The position numbers and the translations under genes are program-made. From a virus, in the IMG/VR virus record IMGVR_UViG_3300023439_000006, positions 1 through 22,566 of that record: a DNA stretch of 22,566 nucleotides. The stretch is one strand, 5' to 3'. The notes under the pieces are model-generated. The model had not been told where the DNA came from, made no database searches, and was given only the letters and a program-made list of their open reading frames with translations. Below are positions 6,264-12,520 of the stretch, piece after piece (positions within the stretch are counted from its first letter, which is position 1; each line of letters begins with the position of its first letter).

Positions 6264-7588
6264 TTAATTCCCTTAATTCCCTTAATATCATCGATCCATA
6301 ATTCCGTAGGGGTTGATTTAAGCAATTTGTCCAATTCTATTTTCTGTTGCCGGATACTACTTTCCAATTTCTCCATGCGTTCCGCCGTTAAAGATTGTAT
6401 GCTCATATTCAACAAATAATCATATGAATTTTGAACCAAAATTATATTATCAATCGCGTTTAAATCTTCAACAATCTCAGATTTCTTCCGTTTATTAATA
6501 ACTAGTTTATCATCAACAATCATTTTAATAAACGAATAACGGCTATAATCTATTTTTATGGACTCTAGCATTTTTTCTTGCAAATGTAGTTTTCTACGCT
6601 CAATATACTTAATTTTTACACGAGTATAATGCTCAATCAATGCATATATATCGGTATGAACTACAATTTTATTATTTTCATCCAACGTTGTTAAATTTTC
6701 AGTTACAGTTTTGATTAGCTTCAATTTATTCAACAATTCATCATCTGACCATGCTTTCAATGAAATACTAGGTACAGTAATAATGAAATGAAAATTATCA
6801 TCGTCTGATTTATCAATATATGATTGAATAACCTTTTTATCTTCAAGATCGTTTAAAACATTTATATATTTTTTAAGGTCATAATGTGGAGGTATATCCG
6901 TGATCTCAACTTTATTTACACCTATTTTCTTAGCGACACCTTTAATCAACCATTGGTTAGGCTTTCCACCCATAGCAATTTTTCCCGAAAATCCCCTATA
7001 CCAGGGGAATAGCTCGGGTGTCTTTAAACCATTAAGCTTTGCTAACATATACTGTTTAACTTCTGAGGGATTCCTTGGTAAAATCTTCTGCGCAAATCCG
7101 GACGATAACCCTTCAGAACCATTGCACAAGATTACAGGTAATGCTGGGACATAAAAAACGGGTTCAATTTTCGAACCTTCAAAATGTTGTGACTCCAAAA
7201 TACTATTATCCCGTTTGTCAAATAGTTCAAAAAAGACATCGGAACCATGCGTGTAGATATATCGAGGCGCGGATGCCATGTGTTCAAACCGTGTTCCGAA
7301 ATTACCAGATTTCTGAAGCAATGGGAGATTATTGGTGCCGGCGAAATCTTGACCCAACCCCGAAATGACTTCATCTAATGAACCATGCAAGTATTCGGTT
7401 TGTTCGGCCACCTTTGAACCAAGTTGCGAAACCTTAATTTCTTTAACAATATTATTTTCTAAAATTGTATAAAGAATTTTGCGGCTTGCATTTTTTTGCC
7501 CGTCGACCAAACTACAAATTTTTCGCACATTATCATATGACGCAAAATTTACATAATCCGATTTAAAAAATTCACTTAAGTCCATCAT
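6260..7588 (-). CDS. gp52: T4-type DNA topoisomerase II, cleavage (medium) subunit
   Basis: The product is 442 residues, the same length as T4 gp52, and is the GyrA/ParC-like breakage-reunion subunit. Seen in order: a GyrA-type opening (YVNFASYDNVRKICSLVDGQKNASRKILY, around 12-40), SGNFGTRFEHMASAPRYIYTHG (94-115) with the catalytic Tyr110 after APR, LPVILCNGSEGLSSGFA (the conserved 'NG..G...G.A' of the family), ITDIPPHYD, and a long helical C-terminal coil. Tyr112 is a second nearby Tyr, but Tyr110 fits the family position. The start is the first of two ATGs, overlapping the preceding gene's TGA (ATGA). It works as a complex with the ATPase subunit at 7817-9619 to relax and decatenate replicating phage DNA. 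The C-terminus ends in the IKGIKGIK repeat. Confidence 0.95.
   Translation of the reverse strand: MMDLSEFFKSDYVNFASYDNVRKICSLVDGQKNASRKILYTILENNIVKEIKVSQLGSKVAEQTEYLHGSLDEVISGLGQDFAGTNNLPLLQKSGNFGTRFEHMASAPRYIYTHGSDVFFELFDKRDNSILESQHFEGSKIEPVFYVPALPVILCNGSEGLSSGFAQKILPRNPSEVKQYMLAKLNGLKTPELFPWYRGFSGKIAMGGKPNQWLIKGVAKKIGVNKVEITDIPPHYDLKKYINVLNDLEDKKVIQSYIDKSDDDNFHFIITVPSISLKAWSDDELLNKLKLIKTVTENLTTLDENNKIVVHTDIYALIEHYTRVKIKYIERRKLHLQEKMLESIKIDYSRYSFIKMIVDDKLVINKRKKSEIVEDLNAIDNIILVQNSYDYLLNMSIQSLTAERMEKLESSIRQQKIELDKLLKSTPTELWIDDIKGIKGIK
6264..6286. repeat. 9-bp tandem repeat (2.5 copies) at the gp52 3' end
   Basis: TTAATTCCC is repeated twice plus TTAAT. On the coding strand it encodes the IKGIKGIK terminus of gp52 and creates AAGGGAA ribosome sites for the next gene. 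Confidence 0.85.
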
Positions 7589-7788
7589 TTACCCGCAATA
7601 GATTTAAGTTCTTCTTCCAAAAACCGATTATATGCTGTGCGGTCCAAATGTTCTTGTTTATAAAAATCAGAAATATTTTGGCGATACACAAAGGCTTCAT
7701 CCAAAGTTTCAAATCCTTTGGAATCATTGGAATCATTTTTTGTAATTACATGTGGAAAAATATTTTCTACAAACCAGTTTGTTTTCAT
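7585..7788 (-). CDS. Unrecognised small protein between the two topoisomerase genes
   Basis: I choose the ATG at 7788 because an AGGAG lies 5-6 bases upstream; an in-frame GTG 6 bases earlier would overlap that ribosome site. The product is 67 residues and begins MKTNWFVENIFPHVITKNDS. It contains a duplicated NDSNDS made by a 9-bp repeat, then a helical, charged half (EAFVYRQNISDFYKQEHLDRTAYNRFLEEEL). It sits between the ATPase and cleavage subunits of topoisomerase and is coupled to gp52 by ATGA. No family recognised. Confidence 0.72.
   Translation of the reverse strand: MKTNWFVENIFPHVITKNDSNDSKGFETLDEAFVYRQNISDFYKQEHLDRTAYNRFLEEELKSIAGK
7718..7737. repeat. 9-bp tandem duplication (2 copies)
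   Basis: TTGGAATCA is repeated head to tail, encoding NDSNDS in the small gene between the topoisomerase subunits. Confidence 0.85.
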
Positions 7789-7816
7789 ACTCACTCCTTT
7801 TTTTTAAAAAATTTTC

Positions 7817-9619
7817 TTAAGCTGATGCGATGTTAAATACATTATTCAAAAGATACTTTTTCCGCGGCGCTGAATCATCACCAAGCCACTCCTCAAGAAT
7901 TTCATCAGAATCAAATCGCATGGGTTTAATCATTTTATTCAAACCTTCAGTGTGAACAATGTGTTGTAGGTCTTCTTTGGGCCATGAACCCAACCCTTTC
8001 ATATAATGGCTCTCTTCACCATGTTTTAATTTTACACCATCAAGATTATAGTGCCAATTACATAATTTTTTACCACGTTTTACACTAATAACGGGTGTTT
8101 GTAATACACAAATTTTGGATTTTAGGTCGGGCATATACTTATGAAAAAACCCAGCCAATAATCCGCGGATATGATACCCGTCGAGGTCTTGATCTGTTGC
8201 GAAAACGATATTCGTATACATTTCATTCTGTAATACGGTATACAATTCCGATAATTCTTTATTTTGTGTAAATTTTAATTGTGACGCGCTATATGCATTC
8301 AACGGTACACCGCGTAATGTAAAATATCCGCACTCTTTACGACCAAAAACGGGTAAAATACCACCCAGTGCTGACTGACCTTCAACCAATAACAAATATT
8401 TTTTAGTGCCGATACTTGGTAGATATTTATCGGAACGTATTCGCTTTGTTTTTTTCTTAAGTCCTTCTAGTTCTTTTCTACGTTTAAACTCTTCTTTGAT
8501 TCTATAAACTTCAGTTATTGGATCAATAATTTTGGAATTTTTTAGAATTTTCAATCCAATTTTATCGAATGGGATTGGCGCAATCTCATTGAAATATTTG
8601 TTAATTTCACCCGTAGAATTTGTAATTTTTTCTTTAGACTGTGAATTAAATTTGGCATTTTTCAAATTCTTCATAAACACGATAACCATCAATTTATTTT
8701 TGATATCACCGGGTTTAATGGTTTTATATTTACGAAGAAGTTTATTCCTAATAATAGATACTAATGAATTAACAATAATATCAATATGGGTGCCTCCATC
8801 TGGTATTTTCAATCCATTAACATAGCTAAACTGCCTAAAATCGTCAGATTCATTTGGCAAAATCGCAAATTTATAATCATCGGTTTCATAAATTTCAAAA
8901 GAATCCGAAAACATTTGAACGTAGCGTTTAAATGAATTTGTTCCAATCTTTTTTCCATTAAATTTAAATGTAATTTCGGGGAAAGACATACTTAAATTAA
9001 TTAAACGCTGTTTGATGATTTGTTGATGTTCTACATCAATTTCTGTAATACCAAACCGCGTAAGGTCCGGCCAAAATTTAACATGCACTCCAGACTTTAC
9101 ACTCTTCCCAAATTTCTCACTATAGGTTTCCGCATTATTTTTAAATGTAATAGTATACTTATTAATACCATCATCAGTGGTACCTATAAACTTTTTACTA
9201 AATACATTTGTCGCAAATGAACCAACACCATTCATACCAATTTGCGTTCGATTTGCATCGTCATCAAAATTAGAACCCGCTCTTGAATGACCCCAACACA
9301 ATAGCGCATATTGCTCACCAGACTCGTTTTCTTTAACAGGGATGCCTGTACCATTGTCTAGCACTTCAACGCATTCTGTGGTCATTTTAACACTAATTTG
9401 CGAGCATCCAGTGAAGTTTGTTTTAATTGCAACGTCGATAGAATTATCAATAATTTCATTAATAATTTTAATCAGTCCGGGTACATACTGTATTTCTTTA
9501 AATACAATTTTACCATTTTCATTTACATACTCATGAGATTGAGTACTGTCTACTGAGCCAATATACATTGCTGGGCGCAGTTTCAAATGTTCTATATCTG
9601 AAAGTTTTCTTATCATCAC
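7817..9619 (-). CDS. gp39: T4-type DNA topoisomerase II ATPase/TOPRIM subunit, unsplit gp39/gp60
   Basis: A 600-residue protein with the GHKL ATPase domain followed by TOPRIM. Seen: HLKLRPAMYIGS (11-22), INEIIDNSID (53-62, Glu54/Asn59 type), VLDNGTGIP (86-94), GMNGVGSFATN (128-138), the transducer region SYVNGLKIPDGGTHID (265-280), and TOPRIM motifs LLLVEGQSA (409-417, Glu413) and ATDQDLDGYHIRG (474-486, Asp476/478/480). In T4 these parts are split into gp39 and gp60; here they are one polypeptide, as in most relatives. Start: the first of two ATGs at 9619, with GAGG 7 bases upstream. It forms the topoisomerase with gp52. It is transcribed from the early promoter at 9641-9670, divergently from gp15. 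Confidence 0.96.
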   Translation of the reverse strand: MMIRKLSDIEHLKLRPAMYIGSVDSTQSHEYVNENGKIVFKEIQYVPGLIKIINEIIDNSIDVAIKTNFTGCSQISVKMTTECVEVLDNGTGIPVKENESGEQYALLCWGHSRAGSNFDDDANRTQIGMNGVGSFATNVFSKKFIGTTDDGINKYTITFKNNAETYSEKFGKSVKSGVHVKFWPDLTRFGITEIDVEHQQIIKQRLINLSMSFPEITFKFNGKKIGTNSFKRYVQMFSDSFEIYETDDYKFAILPNESDDFRQFSYVNGLKIPDGGTHIDIIVNSLVSIIRNKLLRKYKTIKPGDIKNKLMVIVFMKNLKNAKFNSQSKEKITNSTGEINKYFNEIAPIPFDKIGLKILKNSKIIDPITEVYRIKEEFKRRKELEGLKKKTKRIRSDKYLPSIGTKKYLLLVEGQSALGGILPVFGRKECGYFTLRGVPLNAYSASQLKFTQNKELSELYTVLQNEMYTNIVFATDQDLDGYHIRGLLAGFFHKYMPDLKSKICVLQTPVISVKRGKKLCNWHYNLDGVKLKHGEESHYMKGLGSWPKEDLQHIVHTEGLNKMIKPMRFDSDEILEEWLGDDSAPRKKYLLNNVFNIASA

Positions 9620-9640
9620 TGATCCTCTTTATTTTTTGTA

Positions 9641-9670
9641 ATACTATACCATATCCAACTAAAAGTAAAC
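9641..9670 (-). promoter_or_regulatory. Early promoter for the topoisomerase genes
   Basis: GTTTAC (9670-9665), 18 bases, TAGTAT (9646-9641) on the minus strand. GTTTAC is the characteristic -35 of T4 early promoters. It lies 22 bases before the gene start and overlaps the divergent gp15 promoter region by a few bases. Confidence 0.7.
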
Positions 9671-9678
9671 TATAAATA
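9671..9678 (+). promoter_or_regulatory. T4-type late promoter for gp15
   Basis: TATAAATA, a perfect late box, directly abutting the early promoter of the opposite strand. The predicted transcript begins near 9684 and includes a GGGG ribosome site before the ATG at 9716. Confidence 0.75.
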
Positions 9679-9715
9679 TTGATAAAGTGCGTTTAAACGC
9701 ATTGCGGGGACCTGT

Positions 9716-10720
9716 ATGTTTCATCATCAAACAATTCGTAAATATACGGCAGCACTTCTTGATTATTTTAATAATCTTGAGGTTCAATACACTGATTCAT
9801 CTGGTTCAACAGTAATTAAGAATGTGCCTATTACGTTTGCATCCAAAGAAAAATCACGAACCTTGAGTCATCATACAAATGAGCAGCTCATGAGTGGCAA
9901 TTATAATGTACTTCCGCGTGCGAATCTTTCTATGAGCACTATTGTTAAATCCGAACAACGCACGACAAACAAAAATATTAAAATTGCTAAAAAAACAAAT
10001 AGCACGACATATGATTATATGTTTAATGCGGTGCCATATGAGTTTACATTTGAAGTGGCAGTAATGTGCCGCGGTATGAATGAAGCCGCGCAGATTATTG
10101 AACAAATTGTGCCGCAATTCAACCCGACATTAAATCTTGATATTTGGGATGCTGAAAATTTAGATACGCCTACCCGTGTGCCGGTGCGTTTATTAGATAT
10201 TGGTCTCGAAACAAATGAATATGAAGAATTTAGTTCTAATATTGTAACCGTATCAATAGGCATTTCCATTTTAGGTAATTTATACTCCCCAATCAAATCT
10301 GTTAATAGAATAAAACAGTTTAAACTTGTTTTAAATGAGCAACAAGGTGCATCAAACCAATTTTTTTCTAGGAAAATTATTAATAATTGGGATGTTGATT
10401 ATGCTGGTATGCCAATATCACCGGGTACAAGTGTTCAGGTTCAAGATACAAAAATGGCACCAGTTATTATTGATATAATTCCAGTTTCCCCATTAATAGT
10501 TGCAACAAATAAAATAAGTGTTATATGGAATGATCCGGATAATCGCGCATCCGAAATGACGTTTACGTGGTCATTATTACAAGGCGCTGGTACATTTTTT
10601 GGAAATACGGATACTGTGGATTTAACAATAACTGCCGCGGGAACTATTGAAGTTCAAGTTAAAATAACAGATCCGTTTGGCAATTTTGCAACATTAAGCA
10701 AAATATTTACGGTGAATTGA
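9716..10720 (+). CDS. gp15: Tail sheath stabiliser/completion protein gp15 with extra C-terminal Ig/PKD-like domain
   Basis: Residues 1-~195 follow T4 gp15 block by block: RKYTAALLDYFNNLEVQY (T4 'FRRYATLMGDLFSNIQIKR'), VPITFASKE (38-45; T4 VPITYASKE), VLPRANLSM (65-73), FTFEVAVMCRGMNEAAQIIEQIVPQFNP (110-137) and GNLYSPI (187-193; T4 NGWMYPPV). In T4, gp15 forms a hexameric ring at the top of the tail that locks the sheath and joins the neck. T4 gp15 has 272 residues; this one has 334. Residues ~248-334 look like a single immunoglobulin or PKD-type beta-sandwich (APVIIDIIPVSP, VIWNDPD, TFTWSLLQGAG, then VQVKITDPFGN and a final KIFTVN strand). Such domains decorate many phage virions and may bind cell surfaces or stabilise the neck. 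A late promoter precedes it. Confidence 0.9.
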   Translation: MFHHQTIRKYTAALLDYFNNLEVQYTDSSGSTVIKNVPITFASKEKSRTLSHHTNEQLMSGNYNVLPRANLSMSTIVKSEQRTTNKNIKIAKKTNSTTYDYMFNAVPYEFTFEVAVMCRGMNEAAQIIEQIVPQFNPTLNLDIWDAENLDTPTRVPVRLLDIGLETNEYEEFSSNIVTVSIGISILGNLYSPIKSVNRIKQFKLVLNEQQGASNQFFSRKIINNWDVDYAGMPISPGTSVQVQDTKMAPVIIDIIPVSPLIVATNKISVIWNDPDNRASEMTFTWSLLQGAGTFFGNTDTVDLTITAAGTIEVQVKITDPFGNFATLSKIFTVN

Positions 10721-10781
10721 TGAATTGTTCATCCATGGTTTAAAGTATCTGGAATTATTCGAAGGGATGATATTCCCAAAA
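10721..10781. other. Convergent intergenic junction between gp15 and the minus-strand block
   Basis: The two strands' transcripts meet here. GGAAT...ATTCC arms (about 10750-10775) could form a weak hairpin, but there is no strong stem plus U-run, so no terminator is called. Confidence 0.4.
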
Positions 10782-11075
10782 TTAAATAATAATATTAGAC
10801 TCTGGCGCTAAAATTTTGGATGTTGCGTCATTATATGCTTTAAATGCAATCGGAAAATCTTCAAGATCAGCACTCCATAAAACATTCATTGGGTGGATTT
10901 GCACTGCAGCTGGCGCGGACATCATTTCATCCATCATATAAGGCATAATATTACCGTTTTTGGCAATATACGGCATTTTAACAAGAATTTGAGTAATATC
11001 ATCAGTATAAACACCTTCAGCATCACCCATAATTGTTTCATTATTTAGCAATTTTAAAACTTTTATTTTACTCAT
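10782..11075 (-). CDS. Conserved phage protein with Sm-like beginning
   Basis: The 97-residue product starts at an ATG with AAGGAT upstream. The first 35 residues (KIKVLKLLNNETIMGDAEGVYTDDITQILVKMP) have the strand pattern of Sm/Lsm proteins, with 'L.NGE.I.G' replaced by LLNNETIMG. A Met/Pro-rich segment (NIMPYMMDEMMSAP) follows, and then VQIHPMNVLWSADLEDFPIAFKAYNDA. I recall similar small proteins of this plan in T4-like cyanophages near the terminase genes; they remain uncharacterised. If the fold is truly Sm-like, RNA or host Hfq interaction would be possible. It is the most gp15-proximal gene of the minus-strand block. Confidence 0.6.
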   Translation of the reverse strand: MSKIKVLKLLNNETIMGDAEGVYTDDITQILVKMPYIAKNGNIMPYMMDEMMSAPAAVQIHPMNVLWSADLEDFPIAFKAYNDATSKILAPESNIII

Positions 11076-11114
11076 AATTATCCTTTAAATTTTATATTAA
11101 TACGCATCAAATGG

Positions 11115-11561
11115 CTACTTATAAAAATAGAAGCCATTATGTTCATCCACAAAATTATCCAATAGATATGTTCCAAATCGGTCAAAATCAAAAAATTGCA
11201 TTAATGTGTCTGACGCATTTTCAAAAAGACCGGTTTCTTCAGCATAATGTCTGGCGAATTCGCCCGCATCCACAAATTCATTAATAAAATTTTCAGGTTG
11301 CGTGCCAATAATAATGGCAGCTTCGGTAACATCTTTCCCATGCAGCTCACATAATTCAATATATTCAGCAATGTCATTAATATCTGGATGTAACCCGAAA
11401 TTTAGCATATCATCATAATCAAGAACTTGGTAAGTATCCACATCATGTTCTTCTAAAAATGTATTGATTTCTTCTTGTATCTCATCGAATGTTTTAAAGT
11501 CAAGTGAAATCCAAATCCCAGGTGTTTCCGAATTATTCATTGTTTCAATATACATTTCCAT
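11115..11561 (-). CDS. ardA: ArdA-type anti-restriction protein (DNA mimic)
   Basis: The 148-residue acidic product has the ArdA architecture: an opening with GIWISLDFKTFDEIQEEINTFL (ArdA: 'GVWID....ddIq.dI..mL'), YQVLDYDDM (ArdA 'w.IhDYEGF'), a central DIAEYIELCELHGKDVTEAAIIIG, FVDAGEFARHYAEETGLF and a final LMQFFDFDRFGTYLLDNFVDEHNGFYFYK, which matches the typical 'yfDYe.fardl...dy......vyvF'. ArdA dimers imitate bent B-form DNA and block type I restriction-modification enzymes. ATG at 11561 follows AGGGGG. The perfect early promoter at 11585-11614 fits a protein needed immediately after DNA entry. The call is confident; the range of enzymes blocked is unknown. Confidence 0.88.
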   Translation of the reverse strand: MEMYIETMNNSETPGIWISLDFKTFDEIQEEINTFLEEHDVDTYQVLDYDDMLNFGLHPDINDIAEYIELCELHGKDVTEAAIIIGTQPENFINEFVDAGEFARHYAEETGLFENASDTLMQFFDFDRFGTYLLDNFVDEHNGFYFYK

Positions 11562-11584
11562 ATTAAACCCCCTTAAACCATTAT

Positions 11585-11614
11585 ATTATACAGCATTAAC
11601 CTATGTTTGTAAAC
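11585..11614 (-). promoter_or_regulatory. Early promoter for ardA
   Basis: GTTTAC (11614-11609), 18 bases, TATAAT (11590-11585) with extended TG. This is the best match of the group. Its -35 box lies inside the 3' end of the upstream GIY-YIG-like gene. Confidence 0.78.
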
Positions 11615-11909
11615 TAAAATTATCCGAATACGGTATTGAATTATCATCAAAATATGCTTCAATTATATTTTGAACAATATATGGTGAAAAATGAACATAT
11701 TCACTCTGTACTCTGGCCACATTACGTAAAACATCCAAAATTTTAGCTTCATGAATAATGGGAATATTAGGGTATATTTTTTGAAAAAAACAATTTGGCG
11801 CAGCTGTTCTATATGTGCGCAATCGTTGTTTGGGGTTAATAGTTATACCCACCTTACATTTATTTGGTTTATCCGGATCAACCATTATATAATAATACAC
11901 GTTTTTCAT
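11601..11909 (-). CDS. Second GIY-YIG-like (T5orf172/MUG113-type) small protein
   Basis: The 102-residue product opens NVYYYIMVDPDKPNKCKVGITINPKQRLRTYRTAAP, the compact GIY-YIG pattern: YYI (6-8), KVGIT (19-23), Arg29, then IPIIHEAKILDVLRN with Glu54 and HFSPYIVQNIIEAYF. It is a relative of the protein at 4158-4559 but shorter and clearly diverged. No Shine-Dalgarno is present; AATAAATA lies exactly 5 bases before the ATG. It follows the tRNA pair. Small GIY-YIG genes next to phage tRNA genes are often mobile (seg-type in T4), so it may be a tRNA-cluster homing nuclease, but this branch often lacks proven cutting activity. Confidence 0.72.
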   Translation of the reverse strand: MKNVYYYIMVDPDKPNKCKVGITINPKQRLRTYRTAAPNCFFQKIYPNIPIIHEAKILDVLRNVARVQSEYVHFSPYIVQNIIEAYFDDNSIPYSDNFSLQT

Positions 11910-11914
11910 ACGTA

Positions 11915-11922
11915 TATTTATT
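11915..11922 (-). promoter_or_regulatory. AATAAATA box 5 bases before the 11909 start codon
   Basis: One mismatch from the late box, spaced so that T4-type initiation would fall on the start codon. It lies immediately after the tRNA-Tyr 3' end. Confidence 0.35.
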
Positions 11923-11923
11923 T

Positions 11924-12010
11924 TGGTGGGTATGGAAGGATTCGAACCTCCAACGCTTCAAAAGTCCAGATTTACAGTCTGGCGCAGTCCACCATCTCTG
12001 CAGCATACCC
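11924..12010 (-). tRNA. tRNA-Tyr (anticodon GTA), CCA encoded
   Basis: Acceptor arms GGGTATG (12010-12004) and CATACCC (11934-11928) pair perfectly, followed by discriminator A and an encoded CCA (11926-11924). The anticodon stem CCAGA/TCTGG encloses CTGTAAA, so the anticodon is GTA (11975-11973). There is a long variable arm of the class II type, normal for bacterial tRNA-Tyr, and a T arm GGAGG-TTCGAAT-CCTTC. It is read on the minus strand, 6 bases downstream of tRNA-Gln. Confidence 0.96.
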
Positions 12011-12016
12011 ATTATT

Positions 12017-12090
12017 TGGATCTCCCTCAAGGATTCGAACCTCAATTGCCTGGATCAAAACCAGGTGTCCTACCGTTAGACGAAGGGAGA
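12017..12090 (-). tRNA. tRNA-Gln (anticodon TTG), CCA encoded
   Basis: Acceptor TCTCCCT (12090-12084) pairs with AGGGAGA (12027-12021); CCA is encoded at 12019-12017. The anticodon stem CCTGG/CCAGG encloses TTTTGAT, giving anticodon TTG for CAA codons, and the T arm is TGAGG-TTCGAAT-CCTTG. Total 71 bases plus CCA. The discriminator base is U, whereas E. coli tRNA-Gln uses G there. It probably helps translate AT-rich late messages and is likely co-transcribed with the thymidylate synthase and acb1 genes. Confidence 0.95.
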
Positions 12091-12096
12091 ATTAGT

Positions 12097-12519
12097 TCAT
12101 ACCTCTAAATCTTCTATATATAATGTTTTGGTTTCAAGCTGGAATCCCATAAAAAAATTATTTAAAAATTCCCAGTCACCTATATCATAACTCAATGTAA
12201 TATGTTGGTTAAAATCTTTAAAATCCGTCGTACAACCCATGCTGATATATTTATTATGTTCTTGGACCATTTGTGGTGAACTTATCGTTAATACTAAAAT
12301 ATTTTTGTCGTGATCTTTCCAAACTTCTAATTTTTTTGTCCATGCAAAATAACTAACATTTTTAATTTCACGCGTGATCGGCACTGGTTTCTTTGAAAAT
12401 ATCAATGTACTATGAAAATTGTCGACCGGATTAGGAACCTTTAATTTTTTACATAATTTAAAAAGTTTTTTACAAGTTTTTTTATTAAATGTTACTGCTA
12501 TATATGTGCCCATTGTCAT
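12097..12519 (-). CDS. acb1: Acb1-type anti-CBASS 2H phosphodiesterase
   Basis: The 140-residue product (138 if the second ATG at 12513, MGTYIAV, is used) has the two H-x-T/S motifs of the 2H phosphoesterase fold: FHSTLIFSKKP (35-45, His36/Thr38) and QHITLSYD (105-112, His106/Thr108). The whole layout follows T4 Acb1: an MGTYI opening, a 'VTLLYTKTP' counterpart (STLIFSKKP), ILVLTISS then EHNKYISMGCTTDFKDFNQHITLSYD (T4: LVLLLDADALTARHEEMKQFGGTYDF..FLPHVTLSYD). Acb1 cleaves the cyclic di- and trinucleotide signals of CBASS, stopping host abortive infection. No strong ribosome site is seen for either ATG. It lies 1 base after the thymidylate synthase homologue's stop, so coupling by that gene is likely. 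The family call is strong; activity is inferred. Confidence 0.88.
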   Translation of the reverse strand: MTMGTYIAVTFNKKTCKKLFKLCKKLKVPNPVDNFHSTLIFSKKPVPITREIKNVSYFAWTKKLEVWKDHDKNILVLTISSPQMVQEHNKYISMGCTTDFKDFNQHITLSYDIGDWEFLNNFFMGFQLETKTLYIEDLEV

Positions 12520-12520
12520 G

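Noticed and set aside
10740-10781. Hairpin between gp15 and the minus-strand block as terminator
   Set aside because: Arms of only 4-6 bp and no U-run on either strand.
11751-12108. Plus-strand frames with peptides like GFEPP and GFEPQ across the tRNA region
   Set aside because: These are the well-known artefact of translating the reverse complement of tRNA T arms (GGTTCGAATCC).
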